A stretch of DNA of 64,000 nt, taken from contig URXM01000002.1 of the NCBI GenBank assembly GCA_900551855.1, forward strand, positions 124,001 to 188,000. The letters are read 5' to 3'. Shown in pieces: positions 43,591 to 53,500 of this stretch. Each line of letters opens with the position of its first letter. Positions within the stretch are counted from its first letter, which is position 1. The notes beneath the pieces are model-generated. The model searched no databases and had not been told where the DNA came from. It saw only the letters and a program-made list of their open reading frames with translations. Both the position numbers and the translations under genes were made by a program. The DNA is from an uncultured Eubacteriales bacterium. Its GTDB lineage: Bacteria; Bacillota; Clostridia; Christensenellales; UBA1242.

Positions 43591-44140
43591 CTTTTTAATG
43601 GGAGTGCCAATGATGATTATGTCTTTTTTAGAAGCAATAGATGTTTTGCCATTAGTGACAAACTATAATCTTCTTGTAAACGGAAATGTTGTGGAATTGA
43701 CAGAAACAGAAATGCAGGGGCTTCAACAGCAAATACAAACACTTTTTGAAGATTCTCACACATTGCCAGCGTTTGGAGTTGTGACAAATGAAATGTATCA
43801 AGAAGATGTAAAAAATGGTTATTTTGTTTCAATGAAATTTGATTGTCCTATTCAAATAAATGATTTGCCTTTTGATGAACTTGTTTTCAAAGTAGAAAAA
43901 GATTTTCACGGTTTCAATCTTTTGAGAGGAATGAACGGAATTTTTCAAGGTCGTTGCATTTATATAGATTTGCAAGAAAGAAACATGGAAGAATTGTATG
44001 ACTACATTGAGAGTTTGGAAAGTGTGAAAAACTTGAACAATTATCAAGACATGGAAGAAGCTCAGACCGGAGAAATAGGGACTTCAGAAGAAGAAATTGA
44101 TGAAAACATTGATCAAAATCAAAACACAAATCAAGAATAA
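43574..44140 (+). CDS. Hypothetical secreted or membrane-anchored protein (188 aa)
   Basis: A hydrophobic N-terminus (residues 3-20, signal or anchor) precedes a domain of about 130 residues with alternating strands and helices and an acidic Gln/Asn-rich tail. Family not recognised. GGAGG six bases before ATG 43574 supports the start; a second ATG follows directly. The start region is the arm of a hairpin ending in seven T, so expression may depend on read-through or on melting of this stem. A terminator follows. Confidence 0.65.
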   Translation: MMRVFFFLMGVPMMIMSFLEAIDVLPLVTNYNLLVNGNVVELTETEMQGLQQQIQTLFEDSHTLPAFGVVTNEMYQEDVKNGYFVSMKFDCPIQINDLPFDELVFKVEKDFHGFNLLRGMNGIFQGRCIYIDLQERNMEELYDYIESLESVKNLNNYQDMEEAQTGEIGTSEEEIDENIDQNQNTNQE

Positions 44141-44178
44141 AATTATAAAAAAATAAATAACTGTCTACAATTATGGAG

Positions 44179-44220
44179 AAAAAGAGATTTCAAAAACTTA
44201 CTTTGAAATCTTTTTATTTA
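44179..44220 (+). terminator. Terminator after the 43574 gene
   Basis: AAAGAGATTTCAAA / TTTGAAATCTTT stem (one bulge), seven-base loop, then TTTATTTAT. Confidence 0.75.
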
Positions 44221-44230
44221 TAGCACAAAT

Positions 44231-44259
44231 TTGATTGACAATAAGACAAAAGATATAAT
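44231..44259 (+). promoter_or_regulatory. Promoter of pflB-pflA
   Basis: TTGATT (44231-44236), 17 bases, TATAAT (44254-44259). The leader is about 85 bases. Confidence 0.65.
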
Positions 44260-44275
44260 ACAATATTTAGGAACG

Positions 44276-44332
44276 ATGAATATGCAAAACACAACATATA
44301 GTGTTTTTGAAAGCATATTTACAATATGTTAG
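44276..44332 (+). CDS. Possible leader peptide before pflB (18 aa)
   Basis: Inside the leader, ATG 44276 opens an 18-residue frame (MNMQNTTYSVFESIFTIC) ending in TAG 14 bases before the pflB ribosome site is complete, with AGGA four bases upstream of it. The same stretch contains AACATAT...ATATGTT, which could pair. It is a candidate upstream peptide, not a proven gene. Confidence 0.25.
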   Translation: MNMQNTTYSVFESIFTIC

Positions 44333-44349
44333 ACAAAGGAGAGATTGCT

Positions 44350-46587
44350 ATGGAAACAAAAGAATTTGATGTTTGGAAAGGTTTTAAAGGAGAAAAGTGG
44401 AAAGAATCAGTTGATGTTTCTGATTTTATCTTAAACAATTATAAAGAATATAGGGGTGATGACAGCTTTTTGTGTGGAATCTCTCCAAAAACAAAAAAAG
44501 TTTGGGAAAAATGTGAAAAGTTGTTAAGCAAAGAAGCGAAAGTTGGCTTGTTGGATGTAGAAACAAAAGCAGTTTCTGGCATCAATTCTTTTAAACCAGG
44601 ATATATTGACAAGAAAAACGAAGTCATTGTTGGTTTACAGACAGATAAACCATTGAAAAGAATTGTCAATCTTTATGGTGGCACAAGAATGGCTGAAAAG
44701 GCACTTGCTGCATATCATAGAGAACTTGATCCTACAATAAAAAAATATTTTTGGGAGTTTAGAAAAACTCACAATGATGGTGTTTTTGATGCTTACACAA
44801 CAGAAATAAGAAAAGCAAGAAAAGCTGGACTTATCACTGGACTTCCAGATGCTTATGGCAGAGGAAGAATCATTGGAGATTATCGTCGTATTGCATTGTA
44901 TGGAATTGATTTCTTGATTGAAGAAAAGAAAAAAGATTGGAATTCTATCGAAATTTCAAGTGAAGAAAACATTAGACTCAGAGAAGAAGTTGCTGAACAA
45001 GTTAAAGCTCTTGAAGAAATCAAAAAGATGGCTCTTGGCTATGGATATGACATAAGCAAACCAGCCACAACAGCAAAAGAAGCTGTTCAATGGTTATATT
45101 TTGGATATCTTGCAAGTGTCAAAGAAAACAATGGTGCCGCTATGAGTTTGGGAAGAACTTCAACCTTCCTTGATATCTACATTGAAAGAGATATGAAGAA
45201 AGGTCTTTTGACAGAAGAACAAGCACAAGAATTGATTGATCAATTTATTATCAAACTTCGTTTGGTTAGACATTTAAGAACTCCAGAATATGATGAAATT
45301 TTTGCTGGCGATCCTACTTGGGTTACAGAAAGCGTAGCTGGTATGGCTGATGATGAAAAGAGTTTGGTTACAAAAAATTCTTTCAGATATTTGCAAACAC
45401 TTATCAATCTTAATCCTTCTCCAGAACCAAACTTGACTGTTTTGTGGTCAGAAAAATTGCCTAACAACTTCAAGAAATTCTGTGCAAAGATTTCAATCTT
45501 GACAGATGCCATTCAATATGAAGGCGATGATGTTATGAGAGAAATTTATGGAAATGACTATGCAATTGCTTGTTGTGTTTCTGCAATGAAGGTTGGAAAA
45601 CAAATGCAATTCTTTGGTGCAAGATGCAATTTGGCAAAAGCTCTTTTGTATTCTCTTAATGGTGGCTATGACGAAAAATCAGGAGCATTGGTTGTTGAAG
45701 GACTTTCTAAAAACACAGAAAAAGTTTTAACTTTTGACAAGGTTTTCAAGAATTATCAAAAGACACTTGAAAAAGTGGCAAAAACTTATGTTGATGCAAT
45801 GAACATCATTCACTATATGCACGACAAATATGCTTATGAAAGAGGGCAAATGGCTCTTCACGACACTTGGGTAGAAAGACTTATGGCTTTTGGTGCTGCA
45901 GGATTTTCTGTCGTTGTTGACTCACTTTCTGCTATAAAATTTGCAAAGGTTAAACCTATCAAAAATGAAGATGGTTTGATTGTAGATTTTGAAGTTGAAG
46001 GAGATTTTCCAAAGTTTGGAAATGATGATGACAGAGTTGATGAACTCGGCGTTCAAGTTGTTGAAACATTCTTTGCGTGCTTGAAAAAACATAAACTTTA
46101 TAGAAATGCAAAACACACTCTTTCTCTTTTGACAATTACATCAAATGTTATGTATGGAAAGAAAACCGGCGCAACTCCAGACGGAAGAAAAGCCGGAGAA
46201 CCTTTTGCTCCAGGAGCAAACCCAATGCACGAAAGAGATTGTTCAGGGGCTTTGGCTTCTTTGAATTCTGTGGCAAAAATCCCTTATTGCGATTGCTGTC
46301 AAGACGGAATTTCAAACACGTTCTCTATTGTTCCAGATGCTCTTGGACACGATGAAAGATCAAGAATTAACAACTTGGTAAACATTCTTGATGGATATTT
46401 TGTTCAAAAAGCACAACACTTGAATGTCAATGTTTTGAATCGTGAGCTTTTGATCGATGCAATGAACAACCCTTGGAAATATCCAAATTTGACAATTAGA
46501 GTTTCTGGCTATGCCGTAAACTTCAATAGATTGTCAAAAGCTCATCAACAAGAAGTTATTTCAAGAACCTTCCACGAGGCTAGATAA
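44350..46587 (+). CDS. pflB: Pyruvate formate-lyase
   Basis: Glycyl-radical enzyme converting pyruvate and CoA to acetyl-CoA and formate in anaerobic fermentation. 745 residues, normal for PFL. The catalytic cysteine pair is Cys408-Cys409 in IACCVSA and the radical glycine is Gly720 in RVSGYAVNF. The activating enzyme overlaps the stop by one base. GGAG six bases before ATG 44350 fixes the start. Presence of PFL points to an oxygen-sensitive fermenter. Confidence 0.96.
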   Translation: METKEFDVWKGFKGEKWKESVDVSDFILNNYKEYRGDDSFLCGISPKTKKVWEKCEKLLSKEAKVGLLDVETKAVSGINSFKPGYIDKKNEVIVGLQTDKPLKRIVNLYGGTRMAEKALAAYHRELDPTIKKYFWEFRKTHNDGVFDAYTTEIRKARKAGLITGLPDAYGRGRIIGDYRRIALYGIDFLIEEKKKDWNSIEISSEENIRLREEVAEQVKALEEIKKMALGYGYDISKPATTAKEAVQWLYFGYLASVKENNGAAMSLGRTSTFLDIYIERDMKKGLLTEEQAQELIDQFIIKLRLVRHLRTPEYDEIFAGDPTWVTESVAGMADDEKSLVTKNSFRYLQTLINLNPSPEPNLTVLWSEKLPNNFKKFCAKISILTDAIQYEGDDVMREIYGNDYAIACCVSAMKVGKQMQFFGARCNLAKALLYSLNGGYDEKSGALVVEGLSKNTEKVLTFDKVFKNYQKTLEKVAKTYVDAMNIIHYMHDKYAYERGQMALHDTWVERLMAFGAAGFSVVVDSLSAIKFAKVKPIKNEDGLIVDFEVEGDFPKFGNDDDRVDELGVQVVETFFACLKKHKLYRNAKHTLSLLTITSNVMYGKKTGATPDGRKAGEPFAPGANPMHERDCSGALASLNSVAKIPYCDCCQDGISNTFSIVPDALGHDERSRINNLVNILDGYFVQKAQHLNVNVLNRELLIDAMNNPWKYPNLTIRVSGYAVNFNRLSKAHQQEVISRTFHEAR

Positions 46588-47297
46588 TGCAACAAAATGT
46601 TGTTGGGAATATTGCAAGTTTTGAAACAATGGGGTTGGTTGATGGCCCAGGAGTAAGATTTGTTGTGTTTATGCAAGGTTGTCCACTTAGATGTGCTTAT
46701 TGTCATAATCCAGAGATGTGGAATGTTAATGAAAGTAAGACAAAAATGACCCCAGAAGAATTGGTTAAAAAGATAAAACGATACAAAGTTTATTTCAAAG
46801 AAGAAGGTGGAGTCACGATTTCTGGTGGAGAACCTTTGTTGCAAGCGGAGTTTGTTAAAGAAGTTTTCAAGTTGTGTAAACAAGAAAACATCAACACTTG
46901 TTTGGACACATCTGGTTGCGGTGATAACTATGAAGAACTTTTAGATTATTGTGATTTGGTTCTTTTGGATGTGAAAGAATTAAATCCTAAAAAATATAAA
47001 AGTTTAGTAGGGAAAGAAATTGACAAGTTTTCAAAATTTTTGAAGGTTTGTCAAGAGAAAAACAAAAAGATGTGGCTTAGACAGGTGATTGTTCCTGGTT
47101 ATAATGACACAAAAGAAAATGTTTTAGCTTTAAAAGATTTTGCAGACAAACTTCATAACATTGAAAAAATTGAATTGTTGCCTTATCATAATATGGCAAT
47201 AAAAAAATATAAAGAACTTAAAATTCCATATAGATTGGAAAATGTTCCCCAAATGGACAAGAAAAAGTGTAAAGATTTGGAAAAATATTTGGCGTAA
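46587..47297 (+). CDS. pflA: Pyruvate formate-lyase activating enzyme (radical SAM)
   Basis: 236 residues. The radical-SAM cluster motif CPLRCAYC (Cys32, Cys36, Cys39) binds the 4Fe-4S cluster that cleaves SAM to install the glycyl radical on PFL; GGVTISGGEPLLQ is the family's SAM-binding strand. Start overlaps the pflB stop (TAATG), so production is coupled. A terminator follows immediately. Confidence 0.95.
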   Translation: MQQNVVGNIASFETMGLVDGPGVRFVVFMQGCPLRCAYCHNPEMWNVNESKTKMTPEELVKKIKRYKVYFKEEGGVTISGGEPLLQAEFVKEVFKLCKQENINTCLDTSGCGDNYEELLDYCDLVLLDVKELNPKKYKSLVGKEIDKFSKFLKVCQEKNKKMWLRQVIVPGYNDTKENVLALKDFADKLHNIEKIELLPYHNMAIKKYKELKIPYRLENVPQMDKKKCKDLEKYLA

Positions 47298-47299
47298 AG

Positions 47300-47327
47300 G
47301 GCTTGCTTATGGCAAGTCTTTTTTTTT
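47300..47327 (+). terminator. Terminator of pflB-pflA
   Basis: GGCTTGC / GCAAGTC stem (one G-T pair), five-base loop, followed by nine T. Confidence 0.85.
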
Positions 47328-47362
47328 GTTTTAAAAGAAACATAATTGACAAAAATTATGTT

Positions 47363-48028
47363 ATGGACTGGATTTTGCTGGGTGTTTGCTCATTTTGTTT
47401 TGTCAAAGGCTATTTTAAAGGTTTTGTGTCAGTGCTGTTTGCTTTGATTGGTACTTTTGTGGTGGCTGTTTTATCTTGGAAACTTGCCAGCGTTTTGTCT
47501 GGGACTGTTTATGATTTGATTGGTGAAAATTCATATGCAATACTGAAGACCAATATAGATGGCTTAATAGGTGGAAAGTTTACTTCTTTAGAAAGTTTTA
47601 AAATGTCAATAATGGAAACAAAATATGCAATAATTTTTGAATTGGTGTTGTCAAAATTGCTTCAAGATGTTTCTTTTGAAGGGACGATGACTGCTGGAGA
47701 AATTCTTGCTCCATCATTATGTGAACTTCTTCTAAAAGTTATCAGTTTTGTCGCTATATTTGTTATTTTATTGCTGTTATTCAAAATTTTTAATGTTTTG
47801 CTTAATAAAATGGTAAATTTTTTAGGATTTGAGAATGGCAACAAGATTTTAGGGGGAATGCTTGGTGCTATAAAAGGTGTGTTGTTGTTTGCTGTATTTT
47901 ATGTGGTGGTTGTTGCGATTTCAAATTTCACTTTAAACGAAAGCTTGTTAAGTTTCGTCCAATCGGGACAGATTTCAAAATATTTATATGAAAATTTTAC
48001 ATTAAAAATAATCAACCTATTTTATTAG
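47363..48028 (+). CDS. CvpA-family membrane protein
   Basis: 221 residues with four membrane helices. The first, MDWILLGVCSFCFVKGYFKGFVSVLFALIG, carries the GYFKGF turn typical of CvpA/colicin V production proteins, which are linked to envelope functions. The helices around LLLKVISFVAIFVILLLLFKIFNVL and GGMLGAIKGVLLFAVFY also fit the family. There is no ribosome site before ATG 47363; the frame extends upstream over the terminator with no better start. It converges with the divIC-like gene at a shared terminator. Confidence 0.7.
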   Translation: MDWILLGVCSFCFVKGYFKGFVSVLFALIGTFVVAVLSWKLASVLSGTVYDLIGENSYAILKTNIDGLIGGKFTSLESFKMSIMETKYAIIFELVLSKLLQDVSFEGTMTAGEILAPSLCELLLKVISFVAIFVILLLLFKIFNVLLNKMVNFLGFENGNKILGGMLGAIKGVLLFAVFYVVVVAISNFTLNESLLSFVQSGQISKYLYENFTLKIINLFY

Positions 48029-48039
48029 GTTGATTATTT
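48005..48039. terminator. Bidirectional terminator between cvpA-like and divIC-like genes
   Basis: AATAATCAACCTA / TAGGTTGATTATT stem with A and T runs on both sides; the stops of both genes lie in it. Confidence 0.8.
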
Positions 48040-48273
48040 GAAGTTTTCTATATTTTTTATATAAGATTCAAGATAGGTGGATTCTGTTGTTTCTTCTTCA
48101 TCAGGAAGTTGAGAAACAACTTCATCGTTTTTGTCGTTTGTGTTGTCTATTTTGTTTTTTAAATTGATGATTATACCGATTTGGACTATGATGGCGATGA
48201 TTAAAACTGCAACAAGCACTATGCAAGTTATTTGAAAAATATTAAGATTTTTCCACCATTTTTTTTCTTCCAT
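48034..48273 (-). CDS. DivIC/FtsB-like septum protein candidate
   Basis: 78 residues: a short cytoplasmic N-terminus (MEEKKWWKN), one membrane helix (about 13-35), a short coiled-coil (INLKNKIDNTNDKND) and an acidic tail. The layout matches DivIC/FtsB, small bitopic divisome proteins, and the gene order (yabP, yabQ, then this) is that of yabP-yabQ-divIC in Bacillus. The coiled-coil is short for the family, so similarity rests mostly on synteny. AAGGA nine bases before ATG 48273. It overlaps yabQ by 32 bases. Confidence 0.55.
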   Translation of the reverse strand: MEEKKWWKNLNIFQITCIVLVAVLIIAIIVQIGIIINLKNKIDNTNDKNDEVVSQLPDEEETTESTYLESYIKNIENFK

Positions 48274-48598
48274 TTTTCTTTTCCTTGATTTTATTGTAGC
48301 ATTTTGAGATGTATTTTGCAAGGAAATTTTTGCTCAGAAATCTTTGAATTACAAAAGAAAGTGAGAATCCTAAAATTGTAAAAAATCTAAATTGACCATA
48401 ATTTATTTTTAAATTTACATAAAAATAAGCAAAAAAAGTGAAAAAAGTTGCAAAAAACAATAAAATTTGAGAAATTATTTTTTTTCTTTTAAAATAATGA
48501 GAAAAAATATCTTTAAAATCAAACAAAAATCCAGATAAAAAACCAGACAAAGACAACCACAAAAAAATAAGTGGTTGGGATAGTGTTTCGTATAACAT
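48242..48598 (-). CDS. yabQ: YabQ-like spore cortex membrane protein
   Basis: 118 residues with three to four hydrophobic helices and the start pattern LSQPLIFLWLSLSGFLSGFLFDFKDIF, typical of YabQ, a membrane protein of the mother cell needed for spore cortex formation in Bacillus. The basic C-terminus runs into the next gene. Start overlaps the yabP stop by one base (TAATG). Confidence 0.7.
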   Translation of the reverse strand: MLYETLSQPLIFLWLSLSGFLSGFLFDFKDIFSHYFKRKKIISQILLFFATFFTFFAYFYVNLKINYGQFRFFTILGFSLSFVIQRFLSKNFLAKYISKCYNKIKEKKNGRKKMVEKS

Positions 48599-48846
48599 TA
48601 TTTAAAAAGCCTTTTTATGAAATTTGTTTTTTCTTGTTTGTTGGTGTATTTTATTTCATTTATATTTCCAGAAAACACAACAGTTTTGTTGTCTAGATCA
48701 AGTTTGATCACTTCTATATTGCTTCCTGAGATGACCACATTACAATCATTTATTTCAACAACTGCTTGATTTGTTGTTGAAGACAAGACTTTAGTTGCTC
48801 CATTTATGCTTATTTTCTTTCTGTCTTCTATGCAAATATTTTCCAT
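48598..48846 (-). CDS. yabP: YabP-like sporulation protein
   Basis: 82 residues in a compact all-beta pattern: an early KISINGATKVLSSTTNQAVVEINDCNVVISGSNIEVIKLDLDNKTVVFSGNINEIKY, which is the YabP layout (turns before I-x-G and L-x-L-D strands). YabP and YabQ act together in the mother cell in cortex assembly. AAAGGAG six bases before ATG 48846. Their presence suggests the organism sporulates or recently did. Confidence 0.7.
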   Translation of the reverse strand: MENICIEDRKKISINGATKVLSSTTNQAVVEINDCNVVISGSNIEVIKLDLDNKTVVFSGNINEIKYTNKQEKTNFIKRLFK

Positions 48847-48862
48847 AATATCTCCTTTTTGT

Positions 48863-48891
48863 TTGTTTAAGTTTTATTATTTTTGTATAAT
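48863..48891 (+). promoter_or_regulatory. Promoter of the rluA-type gene, probably leaderless
   Basis: TTGTTT (48863-48868), 17 bases, TATAAT (48886-48891), then only five bases to ATG 48897. Confidence 0.65.
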
Positions 48892-48896
48892 AAGAT

Positions 48897-49715
48897 ATGA
48901 TTAAAAAAGAGATAATAGTAGAAAAAGATAAAAAATTAGTAAATCTTTTGCAAGATTATGGTTTTTCTTTTGCAGATGTAAACAAAATGTTGAGAAACAA
49001 AGATGTCAAAGTTAACGGAAAAGCTGTAAAAGACAATATTGTTGTCTATCAAAATGACAATTTAGTGTTTTATTATTCTTCGGACATGTTGGAAAAGAAA
49101 TATGAAATTCTTTATGAAGACGATGATGTTTATGTGATTTACAAATCAGCAGGCATCGAGGTCGAGGGGGAAAAGGGGCTTGAAAAAGTTTTACCAAATG
49201 CAATCGCAGTTCACAGACTTGACAGAAACACTGAAGGAGTTATGATTTTTGCAAAAAATGTTGAAACAGAGAAGAAACTGATTGATGCATTCAAAAATCA
49301 CAGGGTTTATAAATATTATATTGCTGAAGTTGTTGGAAAGTTTGATGTAAAAAACAAACTTTATAAAGCATATTTATTGAAAGATAGTGAAAATTCAAAT
49401 GTTAAGATTTTCAACAATCAAGTAAAAAATTCTGTATTGATTGAAACAAAAGTCAACACCATTAAGGCTGGCAATGAAAGCAGTTTAGTTGAAGTGGAGT
49501 TGTTGACAGGAAAAACTCATCAAATAAGAGCTCATTTGGCATTTTTGGGGCATCCTATTATTGGTGATGGGAAATATAGCAGAAATGAGACAAACAAAAA
49601 GTTTAAACAAAGTCGTCAAAAACTGGCTTGTTTTAAATTGAAATTTGGACTTGTAGGAGTGAAAGGTATAGACTCAAAAGAGTTTATCAAAAAACCTAAA
49701 TGGACAAATTTTTGA
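48897..49715 (+). CDS. RluA-family 23S rRNA pseudouridine synthase
   Basis: 272 residues: an N-terminal S4 RNA-binding domain (VNKMLRNKDVKVNGKAVKDN) and the synthase domain with the catalytic motif HRLDRNTEG (Asp109), followed by KTHQIRAHLAFLGHPIIGDGKY. It isomerises uridine in rRNA. No Shine-Dalgarno is present; the -10 box ends five bases before ATG 48897, so the mRNA is likely leaderless. Divergent from yabP. It resembles RluA/RluD/YlyB types; the exact target base is not determinable. Confidence 0.9.
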   Translation: MIKKEIIVEKDKKLVNLLQDYGFSFADVNKMLRNKDVKVNGKAVKDNIVVYQNDNLVFYYSSDMLEKKYEILYEDDDVYVIYKSAGIEVEGEKGLEKVLPNAIAVHRLDRNTEGVMIFAKNVETEKKLIDAFKNHRVYKYYIAEVVGKFDVKNKLYKAYLLKDSENSNVKIFNNQVKNSVLIETKVNTIKAGNESSLVEVELLTGKTHQIRAHLAFLGHPIIGDGKYSRNETNKKFKQSRQKLACFKLKFGLVGVKGIDSKEFIKKPKWTNF

Positions 49716-49751
49716 TTGTCATAATTGATTTTTTGTGCATATTGAAAGAAT

Positions 49752-50222
49752 ATGAAAGAAAATCTAATCAAAGTCAACTCTTATTATGAAGGATTGATTC
49801 AAAATTTTTATGCAGGTGCAAAAGGTTGTTTTTCTGCCTTTATGCATTTTTTTTATCAGTATAATCAAAGCGTTGTTTATGGGGCTGAATATTCAGATTG
49901 TTTTAAATTGTTGTATGAGACAGAGCTTGAAAATTGCAAAATCTTAAGCGAACTGCTTTTGATGATGGGTGGAGATAATAAATATTATTCAAGTTCTAGA
50001 AAATTTTTGTCTGGATATAATGTTGATTATGTTAAAAACTTTGACAATGTCTTTCTTTATGACATTGAACTGTTGGAAATCAACATTATAGAAGTAAAAA
50101 GCATGATCTATAAGATTGAAAATAAAGTAATTAAAGAAAAATTAAAAATAATTTTAAACAATAAAAAAAACAGTTTGAAAAATTTAAAAGAAAATTATTT
50201 TAAAAATAATCTAATAAATTAA
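49752..50222 (+). CDS. Ferritin-like helical protein candidate
   Basis: 156 residues, all helical. The pattern YAGAKGCFSAFMHFFYQYNQ then FKLLYETELENCKILSELLLMMGGDNKYYSS resembles the helix-A/helix-B region of rubrerythrin-like or spore-coat CotJC-like ferritin folds, in which E-x-x-H motifs bind iron or manganese. Here the His ligands are largely missing, so it is degenerate or of another family. Upstream TTGTCA (49716-49721) and CATATT (49738-49743) might form a weak promoter with a short leader; no ribosome site is seen. Downstream is a 335-base AT-rich spacer. Confidence 0.5.
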   Translation: MKENLIKVNSYYEGLIQNFYAGAKGCFSAFMHFFYQYNQSVVYGAEYSDCFKLLYETELENCKILSELLLMMGGDNKYYSSSRKFLSGYNVDYVKNFDNVFLYDIELLEINIIEVKSMIYKIENKVIKEKLKIILNNKKNSLKNLKENYFKNNLIN

Positions 50223-50557
50223 AAAATGTAAAAAAAATAATAAAAATTGCAAAAAATATTTAAAAATTGTGTGTTTTTTGATAAATTTTTAATATTTTTT
50301 TATTTTTATAAGCATTTTATTGTGCTTTAAAATCGCACGGAATCCTAGTTTTTGTTAGTTTTATTATTAAAAATAATCAGCAAAATTTATAAAAATTAAA
50401 ATAAAATCAAAAATTTGTTTTTTATTATATAAATAATAATTTATATAAATTATTTTTTTCTTTGTTTTTTATTTGATAAATTTTGTTGATAAGTGGTAAA
50501 ATAATTTTGAAGATTTATATGGACAAACAGTAGAGAAATTTATAGAGGGGTTTCTAT
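50223..50557 (+). other. AT-rich intergenic spacer with promoter of the giant lipoprotein
   Basis: About 335 bases of almost pure A/T runs with no reading frame of note. I see a TTGATA (50473-50478), 18-base spacer, TAAAAT (50497-50502) promoter and a 5' leader of about 50 bases with GAGGGG before ATG 50558. Nothing else is recognisable. Confidence 0.6.
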
Positions 50558-53500
50558 ATGAAAAAATTTAGTTTGGTGTTGATGTCAGTTTTGACAATTC
50601 TCTTGAGTAGTGTCTTGGTTGCCTGCTCATTTAAAAAAGCCGAAGCTTCATTTTCACAGAATGAAGTTGTTGTTTCATTGGGAGAGAGTGTTTCTCTTGA
50701 TGACTATTTGAATGTAGTCGGTGTAAACAAGAATGATGTTGTTTATAAATTTTCCAATCCATCTGTTGTAAGTTTAGAAAACAGAGTGGCTACTGCGGAA
50801 AGTTCTGGAAAAACAAATGTCTATGCTACATATCAAAACAACAGTTTGGCATCAATGCAGATTGTTGTGAGAAAAATTTTCTCTACCCCAACTGATTTCT
50901 CTTTGAGTGAAACAGGTTTGCTCACTTGGAGTGCTGTTTCTGGTTATTTTGAAAACGAACAAAATCCAACTGTTGCTCCACATTATGTTTTGGAAGGCAC
51001 ATGCACTGAATATTCTGTTGATGATCCTTCTGTTGTTGAAAATGTTTTGGAAATTAACACTGTTGTAGATAGCAATAGTTATCAATTGACAGAACATGGA
51101 GTTTATAGCTTGACTGTTTATGCACTTGGAACAGGATATTTTGCTGACAGTGCTTTGTCCGATGTGCAAACTTTGTATTATGGTTATATGGAACAATTGG
51201 ATGCAGAAGATTTGCAATGGAATGCTTCTACAGGTGTTTTGTCATGGAGTGCTGTGGCTGGAGCAAAATATAAGGTCAAGATGGATGATATTCTTCTTGA
51301 TGATTATCAATCGACCACAACAAAAGATTTGTCTTCATATTTTGATGCTGCTGAAGCAGGTAGTCACACAATTTCCGTTGTTGTTTATGATGAAAGTGCT
51401 GAAAAGATTGCAATGGAAAGTGAAGAGATTGTAATTGAAAAACTTGAAAAACCTACAGCCAACTATGTATTTTCTGAGACAGAAGGTGGACTTGTTGAAA
51501 TAGAGACTGATGAAAGTGTTCAAAAATATGACATCGTTTTGACAGGCGACAGCACAACAACTTTGAGTTTTGAAAATTCTGGAGAAAACATTAAAACAAA
51601 TTTAAATGAAGTAGAAACTGGGATTTACAATTTAAGTTTGGTAGCAAAAAATGAAACTGGATTGTTTTATAAAAGCAATTCATTTGAATTGGGAAAAATT
51701 TATAAAATGCCAGTGATGACTCTTGCTGGAATTGGAGGAAATGAAGTAGACGGAACTATATTTAATGCAAAAGTGTCCGCAAATTCTAGTTTGGTGGAAA
51801 GCAATGTTTTGCTTTCTGGGTTGAGTGCAAGTACAGTCATTGAAGGACTTGCTGTTGAAGAGTTGTCAAAAAATATCGAAATAACTATCAGTCAATCAGG
51901 TGAATATTCTCTGACTGCTTACAACATTGCTAGATCTCAAACAAATCAAATATCTGGAGAAGATGTTTATGTCGTCAATTCTGATTTAAGCCCTGTTCTT
52001 TCAGTTGTAAAGGTTGCTGATTTCTCAGGAGAAATTTCTCATAGTTATGTTGAAGAAAAATCTGTATTATCTTTTGCAGAAGTAAATTATGCAACGGCTT
52101 ATGAATTGTATCGTTGGAATGGCGCAGAATACGAATTGGTTGATGCAGAAAATTATTCTGTTGAAACAAGCGAATCAGTTGTAAGCATAAAATTTACAGA
52201 CAAAATTGAAAACTTGTTTGAAGCTGTTGAAGATGAAGGATTTTATACTTTTGGATTTAAAGTTATTGCAAAAACCAATGATGATACACTTGTTATTGGC
52301 TCTTCAAAAACAAAAGATTTGACTCTTTTGACTGCTCCAATTTCTGCAGGAAGTGGGAATTCTACAGACAAAACTTATACATGGAATGCTGTCAACAATG
52401 CAAGTGGTTACAGATTGGAAATTTATGAGATAGATAAAGACACTTACAACAGCAATCAAGAAGATATAAACATTGATGTTTCTGAACTTTCAAAACAAGA
52501 AGAAACAACTGATAGTGCAAGTTATACTTTTAATAATGTCGGCTATTATTATGTGAAAGTCTTTGCTTTGTCAGATGATAACAATCAATACATTTCATCA
52601 ACTGACTGTTTGGAAGAAGTATTTTACATAGCAGAAAAATTGGTGAATGGAACTGTTCAGTTTGGATATGACGAACAATACAAAAATCAAACAGGTTTTA
52701 CTGCTAGTTCTGGTTATTTTGTAAAAGTAGAAAATGTTGAAAATATTTCAAGTTATGAACTTTCAATCGACAGTGCAAGCAATGATATATTCAAAATCTC
52801 TGATGAAGAATATAGCATTTATTTGCTTTCTGAAAACTTTGCAAGTGGAGATGTTGCAGTAAACATTTCTGTTGTTGGACATGCTGATGACGAAACAATT
52901 TACAATGCGAGTGAAGCAACAGTTCTTACTGTAGAAAGACTTGCATCTGTTACTTATGATGATCTTGTTGTTGATGAACTCACAAGCACATTGACAATCA
53001 AAGAAAAAGCAGGTGTCACCGGAGCTAAAATTTGGGAAAGTGATAGCAATTCTGTAGATAAAACCGATGGAACATACCCAGTATTCAACATTTCAAATCT
53101 TAACAATTTTGCTTTGACATTTAGTTTGTATGGAACAAAAATGGTTGATACAATCTATCAAGAAGCTAATGGAAAGATTTATTTGGATAGTGCTAGTTCT
53201 GTTCTTAATTTTGCGCGTTTGCAAGCTCCAAGCAACTTTAAGTATTATGATGGAGATTTGACTTTTGAACATAATGCTATTTCTGGAACAAAATATTATG
53301 TTTTAGATTTAAGTTGTGATACTTTGACAGGACCTGTTTCTATAAGTGTAAAATTTGACAGCACTGTAGTTGCTGTATATGAAGGAATGAGTGTTCAACT
53401 TGGTTCACAACAATCTGAGTTCTTTACTTATTCAGGAAGCAGTTTGACAATTAAGCTTGACAACTTGATAGAAAAAATTAAAACAAATGACTTGATTGCA

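Noticed and set aside
44237..44259. TTGACA at 44236-44241 as the pflB -35
   Set aside because: Its spacing to TATAAT is only about 12-13 bases; TTGATT one turn upstream gives 17.
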